Shown here: positions 1 through 10,387 of the stretch, piece after piece
How positions within the stretch are numbered: the stretch's first letter is position 1
Layout of the letters: every line of letters starts with the position of its first letter
Assembly: GCA_949592205.1 (NCBI GenBank)
Contig: CATIUR010000001.1
Coordinates: 74,497,059-74,561,058, forward strand
Direction of reading: 5' to 3'
DNA from: Helichrysum umbraculigerum
Lineage: Eukaryota; Streptophyta; Magnoliopsida; Asterales; Asteraceae
DNA: 64,000 nt
Position numbers and translations under genes: made by a program
Notes under the pieces: generated by a model
The model's input: the letters and a program-made list of their open reading frames with translations, nothing else
Database searches by the model: none
What the model was told of the DNA's origin: nothing

Positions 1-1190
1 AAGTTCTTTGACATAGATGCAACTTTGATTAACCATACCCAAATATTATATAACACACCTCATGTAACACCCCCGAATTTAATGATTTGCGGAAGCATAC
101 TTGGGTGTTACTAATCAATATACAAAGCACAAGATATACAGTAAATGACCTCTAATTGAGACGTTGTAAAACGATTTCATAGAATTATATGTTTGAAAAC
201 TTAATGTTTTCGTATACAAAAATAGTTCCCTAGAGTCCACGCGTATGGCGGGAGATTCTATTACATAATCAACATATACAAAAGATAATGCTGAGAATCT
301 CCGTTAATGCAGTTTAGTTGAAATCATGCGACTCTAGCTATGTCCTGGAGTAATCCTACTCAGTCGGTGTACCTGAGAATACATGCTAAAAGGGTCAACA
401 CGAATGTTGGTGAATCTCACAGGTTTGTAAGTAATATCAGTTTTGAACACAAGATTTCATCAGTAGTGCCCGCAGGCGTAAATCAAGTATTTGCAAATCC
501 AGCAAATGTAAAGTAAGTAAGTTTTACCGTTGCCATGAGGCTCATAATCGAAGCTTAACCCGTAAATAATAGTCGCCCGTTTATACATAACGGTTCGTGG
601 TAGCGCTACTACCCCGGGCGGGGAGGGTCATTTCCCTAATGGATCCATTAACTAGTGTTCACGCTTAAGTCCATAACTAACGATATATGATGGAGAGACT
701 TCTGTAAGTAGTAAACAACTCATGCAATTTCGTTTGGTATAGTAAACAGTTTTAGTACTTGTGTTCAAGAAAAGTAAGCAATGTATCTCACCCCGTATGT
801 AAAACAGTAAAAGTGGGGCTGTAAGACTCACCTGAGTCGAGTAGTAAGCGGTGGAAATCAGTAAGTAGTGAGTAGGTTCTCCGAACCCGTAACCTTTAAA
901 TGCCTAAACATATAAAGTCAAGTAAGTAGATGTCTCGCAAGACCATCTAGTCTAGTTGTCTATACAACTCGTTATGTCCAATGTTGTTTCGTCATTGTTT
1001 GTTCTTAGAAAACATGGTTGGCCCGTTGGTGACGGTTTGTATTAATAGTCTTGATGTTATCACATTGATTTTGAAGTGTTATACTTGAAAAGTATATTCC
1101 ATTATGTTTGAAAAGTTGTATCATATAAGCGTTTCGAAGTCGTACAAGTTTGACACTTGGTGAGAAATGTGCTTACGGAATCTAAGTACG

Positions 1191-1252
1191 TGGGTCCGGG
1201 GGCAGCGCCCCTGGCGGGGTCCAAGGGGCTGGGCCCTGGCTGGGGTCGAGAT
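1191..1252. repeat. GC-rich palindromic block in solo LTR 1
   Basis: A short block repeats units of the type GGGGTCCAAGGGGC followed by GCCCCTGGC, each able to fold on itself (GGGGC / GCCCC). It is the shorter version of a block expanded in the second solo LTR at 21180-21272. Confidence 0.55.
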
Positions 1253-1389
1253 GCTAGGTCAGCTCGAAATTTTTTTTATTTCTACTATATTGCTTTGGTG
1301 AAAAACGCATCTGGGATCTGAATTTGGGTAAAATCGAGTGATAAATTTCGAGTCTCGACACTTAGTAAAAATCTGTGTTTTTGAGGTTC

Positions 1390-1690
1390 TAGTTTGTACG
1401 ACGTTGGGTGCGACGTTGGGTGCGACGTCGCAGATCCTGACTGCGACGTTGAGCATGACGTCGCTATGTGCGACCTTCGCAATTTAATGCGACGTCGTAC
1501 GTGGCGTCGCTATACGCGACGCTGTTGATTTCTGCGACGTAAGGGTTTGCGTCGCTAAATGCGACGTTCGCAAGTCAATGCGACGTTGGGGATGACGTCG
1601 CTATATGCAACGTTGTGAGGTGTTTAGCGACGTTGTAACTGACGTCGCAATCGGGCCAAGCCAGATGCGACGTCGGCGACTGATATGGTT
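1390..1690. repeat. ACGT-core repeat array inside solo LTR 1
   Basis: About fifteen ACGT cores occur in roughly 300 bp, mostly as degenerate GCGACGTT or GCGACGTC units, some as TGACGTC. The rest of the LTR has few such cores. The equivalent interval of the second solo LTR (21419-21720) has a comparable array. ACGT cores are the known recognition core of plant bZIP factors; binding here is only inferred. Confidence 0.7.
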
Positions 1691-2545
1691 CCGGTGGCCG
1701 GAAAATCGGTCGAACGACTTCCGTTTGGTCCAAATCTTTTACCCAACCCATTTTTGGACATTTTAAGCATATGTAACCCATAAAAACGTAAAAATGAGTA
1801 AAAACGTAGAGTTTCGGGTTTTGTCGGAAACTTACGAAATGCCGAAATGAAAATCCGGAAAGGTAGGAATGTAGATCGTGATGTCGTGGTCACTTTCCTC
1901 CAAACGAGTGGTATGATTCGGCGAGGTTTGATGGTGTTATTTTATGATTTTTGTGATGAAGGTGGTTTGATGATTGAAAGTAAAAAGAAAGAGAGAGAGA
2001 GAGATAATGAAAAGTGAAAATGGGGGAAAAAGAAAGAAGGTGGGAGGTTTTAACCTCCCATTTTCTGCCTCCGTCCTCTCGCTCCGTGCGGTGTTCGTTT
2101 CCTCCGTCGTTTTACGTTAAATTATTTATTTTTAGACGTTAATTATTCTTTTAAAATACGAAAGTTATTAATTAACTTACTTATAATTATTCCTTTAAAT
2201 TTGTAGTAGTTGAAATATAATATAGCTTAGATTTAAGTATCTTTGTTTTCAAATCGTGTAAATTTTAATCGAGCGATACGAGGTAATTACTAATTATTAT
2301 AGAATAACATTTTGGGCTTAATTGCGTTATTTAGTTTATAAACATTTGTTCACCAACGTCCATTTTAATCGAATAGAATTTCATTCTATTTAAGTTGCGT
2401 ACGATTTAAGTCAAATCGCAAAGTTGTATATATTTACCAATATATAATCCGATACATAAATTAGCCTAACACAAAACTAATTACATGTATTTACAAGGAA
2501 TTAGGCGCTAATAACTAGCCCTAATTTGGCGGTTGTTACACCTCA

Positions 2546-3580
2546 GATATTTGTCACATAACCAAAAGCGATATCAAAGTTCAAATCAAAGCAATATTGA
2601 GCAGTGGGCACATTACCTGGTGAATGAACTTAAAATAAAATGACCTTAAGTGTACTTACCATATAAAGAGGAGGATGATGAGCGGTGTTTATATTTTTGC
2701 CATCAGATGCCTCAATAGTAAGCCTTCTATCAAAGCAAACCATTACAAAATCTAAGCACATTATGTATTTTACAGTGCGTCATCAAGTTATCCATAAACC
2801 ACAAAGCAGCCAAAAACTACGATTTTGATTCACCATGTTGAAAAATGATTGTAATCAATAGACCAGGTTAAAGGCACAATCATGTGACCTGTAAAGACTA
2901 TTTTATCCCACTTAATTGCTCTTGGGGTGCAGTTGTTTCACGAACAGCACCTTCAACAACGTTTACCGCCAAATTATCCATATATTGTCCAATAAAGTTT
3001 GCAGCAAAGACGACATGGGCAAGGAAACTTCTGAGGGCTTCAACACAACAACATTCCCTGCTGCAATTGCTCTCCTATATATGATTGGATCAACATATGA
3101 CATTGACTAGAATTAAATAAATCATCTAAAAAATAAGGTGCTTAAAAAACCGTGCTACTTTGATTATAGAAACATTAACCTTTAAATTACAGAAATATGT
3201 TATGTATTATTACAGCAACAATAAAATGCTTATTTAGTTAAAACTATTAGGACATGTAATTTGAAAACACTTTGGGTGACTTTAACTTTAACCTGTTGAA
3301 AGAAAAAGAAGATGACCTAAAGTGGCCCATTCACTCATAAATGGATCAGAATTGGCACATATAGATATAAAATTCCATGCTAGCATTAGTGTATATTCTA
3401 CATCTATTCTATGTTTGATAAGGGAAAAGAAACATACCATAGCCTGCTGTTTGAACATCAAAACCTTTATCCTGCTAAAGTTCACGGAGTTAGAAAAGTA
3501 AGAAAATAATATAACTTGCATAGAAAATTTCATGAAGTAAACCTTCTCTGCTATATTAGAAATAAACATCACTTATTAAC
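2546..3580. other. Host flank between solo LTR and Athila element
   Basis: This interval, with 1-62, is the sequence into which the solo LTR and the Athila element inserted. On the minus strand it carries a broken ALDH3 exon (2889-3100). Two further short stretches look exon-like. One ends at a GT near 2660, with a reading frame containing RRLTIEASDG. The other is a 37-nt piece at 3438-3474 bounded by AG and GT. I cannot assign either to a family. No intact gene is visible. Confidence 0.45.
2889..3100 (-). pseudogene. Aldehyde dehydrogenase family 3 exon remnant
   Basis: On the minus strand, pieces in different frames match the conserved middle of plant ALDH3 proteins in the right order. First comes AIAAGNVVVLKPSE, the NAD-binding segment around the catalytic-domain entry. 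Then AVNVVEGAVRETTA, and finally WDKIVFTG after a further frame change. At least two or three small indels break the frame and one frame ends in a stop. The fragment ends at ACAG|GT, which looks like an old exon border. ALDH3 enzymes oxidise aldehydes to acids with NAD(P). Only this exon is visible, without the downstream ELGG or catalytic-cysteine region, so it is a dead fragment. The family call is strong; the subfamily cannot be told. Confidence 0.75.
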
Positions 3581-5604
3581 TGTTGCGCCCGAATAGGTCG
3601 ATGTCGTTAACGATAACTATCCGGTTACAACAGTGGGTTTTAAATTTATAAGGCTGGGGCCTAGGGTTACTACTATTGCTAATCTAGGGGCTAGCAAAGG
3701 ATAAGTATGACCTAGAATCGTTCTTCAAAGCGCGGCGAATTGAAAGTAGGGGAATTTAGAGACTTTTATGAATTTAGCTAGGGAGAAAAAGGGGTTGGTT
3801 CAGGTTTTGGGTTTTCTATTCTAAGATTACACTAAATTGAATCAGAAATGGAGGTTACTTCGGGCGTTCAGCAGTTAAAGCGATTGTCTACTATGAAGTG
3901 GTTCGGGTGATATTAAAGCGTGAAGAGTTCTAATGAGGATAAGTTCATAAGTTAATGTGAGTTATTGCTACAATCCTACTATCGGGCTAACGCGGAGGTG
4001 TCCAGAATCAGGAAAATAGAATGTCACGTGGGTTGCAGAATATATTAAAGCATACACCGAAAGTTCTCTCAAATGCATGTCCATACTATCTAACAGTTAA
4101 TCTCGAATCCCATTCCCCAGTCTCGGTCATCATAGACGTCCGAATCATGGCACAGTTTGTTGAATAAACAATCTTGTAAACGGGTTTTACCCTCGCGGGA
4201 TAAGTTGGAAAAACTGGTCTAAGCGGTCAAATAAGATGTCATCACTTATTCGTATGAATTATCAACATTACTTAAGTATGCAACAAGACATGGATGATTT
4301 GCATTACAAATAGAAACTTAAGTAATACGTTTGTTAATCGATTCATAACACAACTACCTTCAGTCGTTCTTGACTTCCATACGTTTGTACTTCGCCATAA
4401 GCGTTTCCAGTACTATATCGAAGAACAGTCGAATAGGGGCCGTCATGTTATTTCACAATAATTAGGGCTAGGTGTATTTCACTAGTATGATAATCCTAAG
4501 GCAACAATCAAACAAGAACATGCAATAAGACAACCAAGATAATAGTTAAACCTAAGCATACAAATGTATTAATTAAATCGAGGATATTCCGAAAGTTGTC
4601 TCAAAAATGTCGTCTGTCCGAATTAAATCTTAATCTACCTCTATTCCCATATTCCGTGTCTCTTGGATCCTAATTTGGTCTAGAGAACACCGGCCATGCC
4701 GAGCTCAATGATTCAATTAAACATAGTATAACTAAGTGACCTATACCCTATGAGTTAGCTACGTTCATTTTTGGATAAGGTTTTAGTCACAACATGAGTT
4801 GGGCAGATAAACGATAAAGATTCAATTCCTACATCTATTCATGATACACAACACCCGCAATCTCATAGCATACAATATAATCACATATTTAAATCTCTCC
4901 TAGACGACTATCATAGCAGACAATTGAGTTATTTAGCTAATCATGGCAACTCTAGCATGCATATTTAAATTTATTAAAGAAAGAACGAACATAATTAAAT
5001 ATGAAAGATAGATTAAAACCTGATAAGTACAATACAATAACTCGTAGCTACAAATGCGTCCCGGAGCACCTCCGTACAAATCTTCCTTAACTAGTTAATT
5101 AGCTAGTCTAATTAACTAAGGAAGTATTATAATTTAAAGAGTAGGTGTAATGTGTGGTGTGTGAAAAGATAGGTGTATATAGAGATGTCTTACAAATGAA
5201 CCCAAGCCCTCTATTTATAGGTGAGTTTAGGCTCACATTAGTATCAAGGGGTGCACATTAGCGTAACGTGGGTAAAAAGGTGCACCAGGTAATGTACAAC
5301 GCGGAAAGGTGGTGCACCGGGTACTGTACAACGCGAAAAGGTGGTGCACCAGGTACGCGAATTAGCCAAAAAAGGAAAGCGAGGCGGGGGACAGCAGGCC
5401 GGCGCCGCCCAGCTGGTGGCCGGCGGCGGCTGGTGGTAGGCCGGCGGCTGCTGGCTGCCACCCGCCCCGTTTCGCCGTCTTTTGCTTCGTTTCTTGATTC
5501 GTGCGTGTTTTCTTCGTTATGCACCCGTTTGAGTTGATTCTTTTTTTGTTGGATTCGTAATTCAAAAACGAAGATTTTGACATAAGATAGCCCCTGAGAT
5601 GAGG
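3581..5604 (-). repeat. Athila 3' LTR, major part
   Basis: This stretch matches the right-hand LTR (40814 onward) almost base for base from TGTTGCGCCC through GATAGCCCCTGAGATGAGG. Differences are scattered substitutions and an extra 11 bp near 5095. At 5600-5604 the TGAGG duplication marks where the chromovirus inserted; the LTR resumes at 33017. Confidence 0.88.
5275..5362. repeat. 32-bp tandem repeat with GGTGCACC palindrome
   Basis: TGCACC occurs at 5281, 5313 and 5345, exactly 32 bp apart, each followed by a GGTAC-type motif and (twice) TACAACGCG. The same three-copy array occurs in the other LTR at 42496-42583. Confidence 0.75.
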
Positions 5605-6497
5605 TGTGACACCCGACCAATTAGGGCTAGGAATTAGCGCCTAATCATTTTGTAATACATGTAATTAGTTCTATGTTAGGCTAATTGTATGTATCATTAC
5701 GTGTATTTTATAAATATACGCGTTTACGCGATTAGATTTAATCATGCATGTTATTATATCGGCCGAATACCGATACATTAATACGGACGTTGGTGAACTC
5801 AAAATATTAAATAATATGAAATTATTTAATAAACATAGTGATTTTCTAAATATTATTTCGATAATATTTCATAAGTATTTTGTATCGTACCCGATTAAGT
5901 TATACGCGACCGAAACGCGCAAAACGCACCCAACAAACAAAATTTATAAAAATTATATTTTTATAATTCATTTCCAAGTATTTTGATAAAATACTTCAAT
6001 TAAAATTAACGCAATTACGGGCAATCAAATATAACGTTTAATAACGTTACGCAATTAATTAATCGTTAAACGATCACGCAAACCAATATCGTCACGATAC
6101 CAAACATTTTAATAAGTGTTTTCAAGTAATATTAAGTATTACTTCATGTTAAAAATATCAAAATTTAATCGTTACTCAAATTACGTATGTATTTCATTTA
6201 ACGCGCGCATTAACGTTGAAACGACCGGGGAAACGAACACCGCACGGAACGCAAACATAGAGAGCAAGTTTTGGAGACACCACACCTTGGTGTGGGCCCC
6301 ATGGGTCGAAAATATCAGCCATACCAACACATCCCACAAATTGTGGAACATGTTCTTGACCTTAAGACCTTACCACACTCCCCATTTCAATCATTCATGT
6401 ATCCCACCTCTCTCTCTACTTTATCTCACTAAAACACACACTCCACACCCTCTTTTTCCTGCTCTCATTCGTTCATCATCATCCACCACTCAACTAC
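5605..6497 (+). repeat. Chromovirus 5' LTR, first part
   Basis: Matches 30154-31046 of the 3' LTR nearly identically. The last five bases ACTAC (6493-6497) are the target-site duplication of the TR-GAG array and recur at 23004-23008. Confidence 0.93.
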
Positions 6498-7316
6498 TGT
6501 AACATCCTGTTTCTGGGCCTGAAAATAAATTGTATTTTATTAAGTTTCAATTGTTTTATTTGAAGATAAACAAGTAAAAGAGTCTCAGGTTTTATTGTGA
6601 CAAATAAAATTGTACTTGTTTTAAATAGTTGAACCTGACGGTAAAATAAAAGTATTTTTATTTACGGGTATTTTCGGGTTCCAGACAATAAGCTAGAAAG
6701 GGGTATAATTTATACACTAATAAAAGAGATGGGTCGGTGGTGTAGCTGGATCATTTCCACCTAACTTATTTCTTCATATCTTCTTAAACTCTCTCAAAAA
6801 AAAAAAAAAAACCTCACCTCTCTTTACTTTTCAATTAAATCAAGAACATAGATTAGTGATTGAATCTTGCTAAGGAAATCAGTTGCATTATCATCATTCA
6901 CATCATCTTGTTCATTTGATTGTAAGTATTCTATGGTGCTTGAGCTCATTTCATAGCAATTAGGCAAATGATGAACATTTAGGTTTTGTATTAATTGAAG
7001 TTTGAAGAGTATAAATTATTGATTACTTGATGATTATTTGTTGATATGCGTTGATTATATGATGATTTGTGGGTAGAAATTGTTGGTGTTCTTTAAGCTT
7101 GAATGTTAGTTAGGGTTTGGTGATTTTGTTGATTTGATGATGATGCATGAGTTAGATTGTTGTTAGATGATGTTTGTTGTTGTTATTATATGTTTATGGT
7201 TGAAGTTTGTGGTCTTTACTTGTGTAATTTCGTGTTTGTAATCTGATTTTGGTAAAATGGAGTTTTGGTTTCGGAGTTGGTTTGAAGCTGAAGTGCAGGT
7301 CGTTTTTAAGCTTGCG

Positions 7317-7495
7317 AACGCGATCCCAGCTATGAACCCGGATCGCGTTCCATTGTGTAATCTCATTTCAAACAAATTTTGTTCTTGCGAACGCGATCCT
7401 GCCACCTTTCCCGGATCGCGTTTCGTAGTGTAAAACGGTGACAGAATTATTTTCAAAGGGGAACGCGATCCCACCAATGTTTTCCGGATCGCGTT
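7317..7495. repeat. Three regularly spaced inverted repeats in LTR 1
   Basis: The arms AACGCGATCC and GGATCGCGTT pair perfectly in three consecutive units: 7317-7326/7340-7349, 7390-7399/7413-7422, and 7462-7471/7486-7495. Loops are 13, 13 and 14 nt and the spacing is 73 and 72 bp. The same block is present in LTR 2 (from about 11206), LTR 3 (about 15033) and LTR 4 (about 18860). One arm in LTR 4 carries a CG-to-TG change. Function unknown. Confidence 0.9.
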
Positions 7496-7562
7496 TGCAT
7501 GAATTATTTTGAAGGATTTTGTAAATTTTGAAAATGCATAAGTGTTTAGAAGATGGTGTTTT

Positions 7563-7816
7563 TAGTGGCACTTATGGTTGACATTCCTTTTGTGGCACTT
7601 AAACGGTAATTTAGTGGCACTTTTTATTAAAAGAAATACATAATAATGTGAACGATTTTAAGGGGTTTCGGGGCTTAATGAAAGAGTTTAAAAGAAATAC
7701 ATAATAATGTGAATGATTTTAAGGGGTTTCGGGGCTTAATGAAAGAGTTTAAAGTCAATTGGGTATTGTATATGATATTGCTTTAGTGGCACTTCCGTGA
7801 CATTTTAGTGGCACTT
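7563..7816. repeat. Dispersed TAGTGGCACTT motifs in LTR 1
   Basis: Near-identical copies begin at 7563, 7590, 7612, 7784 and 7806. Two pairs are 22 bp apart. The same set is present in the other three LTRs, where the 61-bp duplication between the two groups is missing. Confidence 0.7.
7628..7749 (+). repeat. 61-bp tandem duplication unique to LTR 1
   Basis: Two adjacent copies (7628-7688 and 7689-7749) begin TAAAAGAAATACATAATAAT and differ at one visible site (AACG versus AATG). LTRs 2-4 have one copy, so the duplication arose after the LTRs became separate. Confidence 0.85.
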
Positions 7817-8866
7817 TATGCCTAGAAATATATGTTTTGAAATCTATGAATTTGTATTGGTATAAGATATACATTGATGAGGCGAGATACTGACTTGGTT
7901 ATTATTTGTTTATTCAGATAAGCGGGCGGCAACTCAGTAATATAAGACCACTGAGTTGAAGATCTTGACTATCGGTGAGTGGAATTGTAGTCCTCGGTTC
8001 CACCCAGTTGTAACGGGTTCGGTTACAACGGGTAAACCAGGATAGTTTATTTCAGTAGGTTGTGGTTATTAGTCGTACTGGTACCAGTCTTGTCTGTTTG
8101 TTTATATTACTGAATATATGTGTTGATGTGTGATTGTTGTTGAATTGTTGTTTAGTTGATAACAGTTGTGAACTGTTGCTTGTTGTTGTGTGCTTTTGCA
8201 TTGTGAATGCAATATGGTTGTTTTCAGAGGTCAACTGTTGTTGGTTGGGTTTGGGTACTACTGTGTAGTTGTCGAGGTTTCTTTGATACACATAGTTGAG
8301 AACAAGCCTAGTCAGTGAAGGTAGTACTCAAGCTATCGGTTGATTACTGGGAATGGCGTTGCGCCCAGTAGTCGTGGTTTCTGGGTTGGGTGGATACCAG
8401 GAACCGCCGGTCCTCTTGACGTTATGTGCTTATGTGTTTTACTTGTGGTTGTTGCTTAGTTGTAAGACTTGTTATGAGTGGGTTGAACCGTCGGTTACGG
8501 TTCCATTCACTTAGCGTGAGCTAATCCCTCGTTGTTGATTCTTTTTGCAGATTAGGTTAGCTTGTTGTTGATGTAGATGTTCGGGTTGTCGATGTTGACT
8601 GGAAGTTTGACTAAGCTTGGCGCAACTCTGATCTTTTGTAGTTGTCTTTTGGAAAAGTTTTATATAAGGCCCGTTTTGTGTTAATATGGGTTGAAATTAA
8701 TATGGTTGTGAATAGTTAACTAATGTTGTTATATTTTGCAGTCGTTAAACTTGGAAGCATAGTAAGTCGGTAAATGTTTTTGTTTTGGGGGACTTGCGCT
8801 TCCGTTTTCGAAACATAATATTAAAATGATATGTTTTGGTTTGCGTAAGGACCGGGCCTTACAAGT

Positions 8867-8878
8867 TGGTATCAGAGC
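8867..8878 (+). other. Primer-binding site, TR-GAG unit 1
   Basis: TGGTATCAGAGC lies four bases after the LTR end and is complementary to the 3' end of initiator methionine tRNA, as is usual for chromoviruses. The equivalent sites follow LTR 2 (12693 on) and LTR 3 (16520 on). Confidence 0.88.
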
Positions 8879-9042
8879 ATAGGTTTGGGTGAATTGGGCA
8901 TTTGCGAATGTTCAATCCCAAATCTATTTGGTGTTAGTCAAACTTTTCGGTTTGTGGGATTAGCTTTTGGTTGGGGATTGGTTAGTATAGGTGATACTAA
9001 CGATTAACAATTTGCAAGTTGTGTTTGATTGTGAGTACAGGA

Positions 9043-10293
9043 ATGGCAGATGATGAGAATACGACTCCCAATAATGCTGCTAGAACTGAGCTTCCACCTC
9101 CATAAATTAATAATGTTAATCAGGGTGGTACTTCAAATGTGAATCATGATGAAGCTAGTCAAGATGATTATGTGTTGCAATTGGAAGATGATGTGATAAG
9201 ACTCAAAAAGATTGAACAGATGTACTTGGAGTTACAATCTAGGGTAGCTCAGCAAGCGTATCAGTCTCCTCCTCCACATCAGCAGAATAAGTTGTGTTCA
9301 TTTAAGACTTTTAAAGCGTGTGGACCTAAAGAATTTGAGGGAGGTAATGATCCAATGGTGACACTGAATTGGTTAAGGGACACCGAAAGGAAATTTGATG
9401 TGTGTCAGTGTGAAGATAAGTTAAGAGTTAAGTATGCGGTTCAGTTATTGAAAGGCCAAGCGATGAACTGGTGGGATTCTGCGACTGCACAAATGACACC
9501 GGAGCAAAGATCTAGAATTACTTGGGCTGAATTTCATAGGGAGATTAGTAAGCAATTCTGCTCTGAGTTTGATATGCTTAGACTTAGACAGGAGTTTCTG
9601 GATTTGGAGTTTTCTGAGAAAATGACAATGGATGAACTTATCAATCAATTCACCGATAAGTTAAGATTTGTTCAACAATGGGTTCCAGACGAGAGGACTA
9701 GGATTACCCATTTTGTTAAGACTTTACCACCACAGTACCGGACATCAGTGAGGTTGGCTCGTAATTTGACCGAGGCTTTTGAGTTAGCTAGGTCGGTGCA
9801 TAGTGACAATCAAGCATGGGAAAAGTTGGGTAAGAATAAGTCTGTGCAACAATCTAAGAGTGGTACTACTGGAAGTAAGAGTCAGAATCGGAGAATTGAG
9901 TTTAGCGAGGGCTCGGTGGGTAGTGATCCAAATCCTTGGTGTGCCACTTGTAGGTCGAGGCATTCGGGTCCATGTACTCCTCAAACATTAAGGTGCATAA
10001 AGTGTGGAGCATTGGGGCATGGTAGTAGAGATTGTACTTTTCCTCAGTCTGTGTGTTGGAACTGCAAGAAAGAGGGTCATCGGGCAGGTCAATGTCCGGA
10101 ATATGTTAGACAAGGTTCGGGTTTAGCTGGAAGTTCGGGTTCTGGTTCGGGTTCTGCATCATCAATTGGACAAAAGAGAAAGATGGCGCCTCCACGAGCT
10201 TTTCATATGACAGTGGGAGATCAAATGACAGTGGGGGAATTGCTCGAAGTGAATAACCAAGGTAGATTCTATAATTACTTTGATGTAATATAG
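9043..10293 (+). pseudogene. TR-GAG gag, unit 1 (best preserved, early nonsense codon)
   Basis: The natural start is the ATG at 9043, just after the leader (MADDENTTPNN). Codon 21 (9103-9105) is TAA, and the same frame then stays open to 10293. An in-frame ATG at 9139 could start a 384-residue product. The frame holds a retrotransposon-gag capsid-type domain (around WLRDTERKF to TLPPQYRTSV). Two complete CX2CX4HX4C zinc knuckles follow, CIKCGALGHGSRDC and CWNCKKEGHRAGQC, then a Gly/Ser-rich tail. Gag packages RNA into particles; enzymes would have to come from an autonomous relative. The early stop is shared by all three units, so it predates the array, or the downstream ATG is used. Confidence 0.85.
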
Positions 10294-10351
10294 TTTATAG
10301 TATTGTATGCCCATGTGTGAGTGTAGCGTTTGGTCTATTATGTGTGGGATT

Positions 10352-10387
10352 GGATTTCGGGGACGAAATCCTTTAAGGGGGAAGATT
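10352..10387 (+). promoter_or_regulatory. Hairpin plus polypurine tract, TR-GAG unit 1
   Basis: GGATTTCG (10352-10359) and CGAAATCC (10364-10371) form a perfect hairpin with a GGGA loop. A purine-rich AAGGGGGAAGA tract follows directly before LTR 2. The full chromovirus has an equivalent hairpin before its own PPT at 30119. Confidence 0.72.

Larger units (their letters stand above)
63..2540 (-). mobile_element. Solo LTR, Tekay-related family, copy 1
   Basis: The segment starts TGTAACACCC and ends GGTTGTTACA, and is flanked by a perfect 5-bp duplication CCTCA (58-62 and 2541-2545). There is no PBS, PPT or coding capacity beyond the LTR, so it is read as a solo LTR left by LTR-LTR recombination. 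Its minus strand begins like the LTR of the chromovirus at 5605 and 30154: both have a block around GGGCTAG, GCGCCTAAT and TACATGTAATTAGTT, and both end in a GCTTCCGC stretch before a G-rich end. It is therefore the same broad LTR family in opposite orientation. A related solo LTR lies at 19950-22601. Confidence 0.87.
6498..8863 (+). repeat. TR-GAG array LTR 1
   Basis: 2366 bp, 61 bp longer than LTR 2 because of a tandem duplication at 7628-7749. It contains an A-tract near 6796-6813, the triple-hairpin block (7317-7495) and five TAGTGGCACTT-type motifs. A TATAATTTATACA stretch near 6706 is a possible core promoter. Confidence 0.92.

Noticed and set aside
63..2540. Interpretation as a complete small element such as a TRIM or DNA transposon
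   Set aside because: TG...CA ends, a 5-bp TSD and block-wise similarity over the whole length to the chromovirus LTR indicate a solo LTR. There is no internal PBS or PPT.
3288..3572. 94-codon minus frame with a WNF motif resembling ALDH
   Set aside because: The genuine ALDH3 segment with its own DP-II motif lies at 2889-3100, and spacing and flanking residues here do not fit the family.
5258..5620. 120-codon minus and 89-codon plus frames in the Athila LTR (also 42479-42856)
   Set aside because: GC-rich tandem LTR sequence gives open frames on both strands; no domain, and inside an LTR.
7163..7477. Repeated 104-, 67- and 79-codon minus-strand frames in each TR-GAG LTR
   Set aside because: They lie antisense in the LTRs. 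They are conserved only because the LTRs are near-identical repeats, and the hairpin block generates the recurring peptides.
7317..7495. Regular repeats considered as a CRISPR-like array
   Set aside because: Plant nuclear DNA. The units are self-complementary hairpins in an LTR, with no spacers of constant length and no cas genes.
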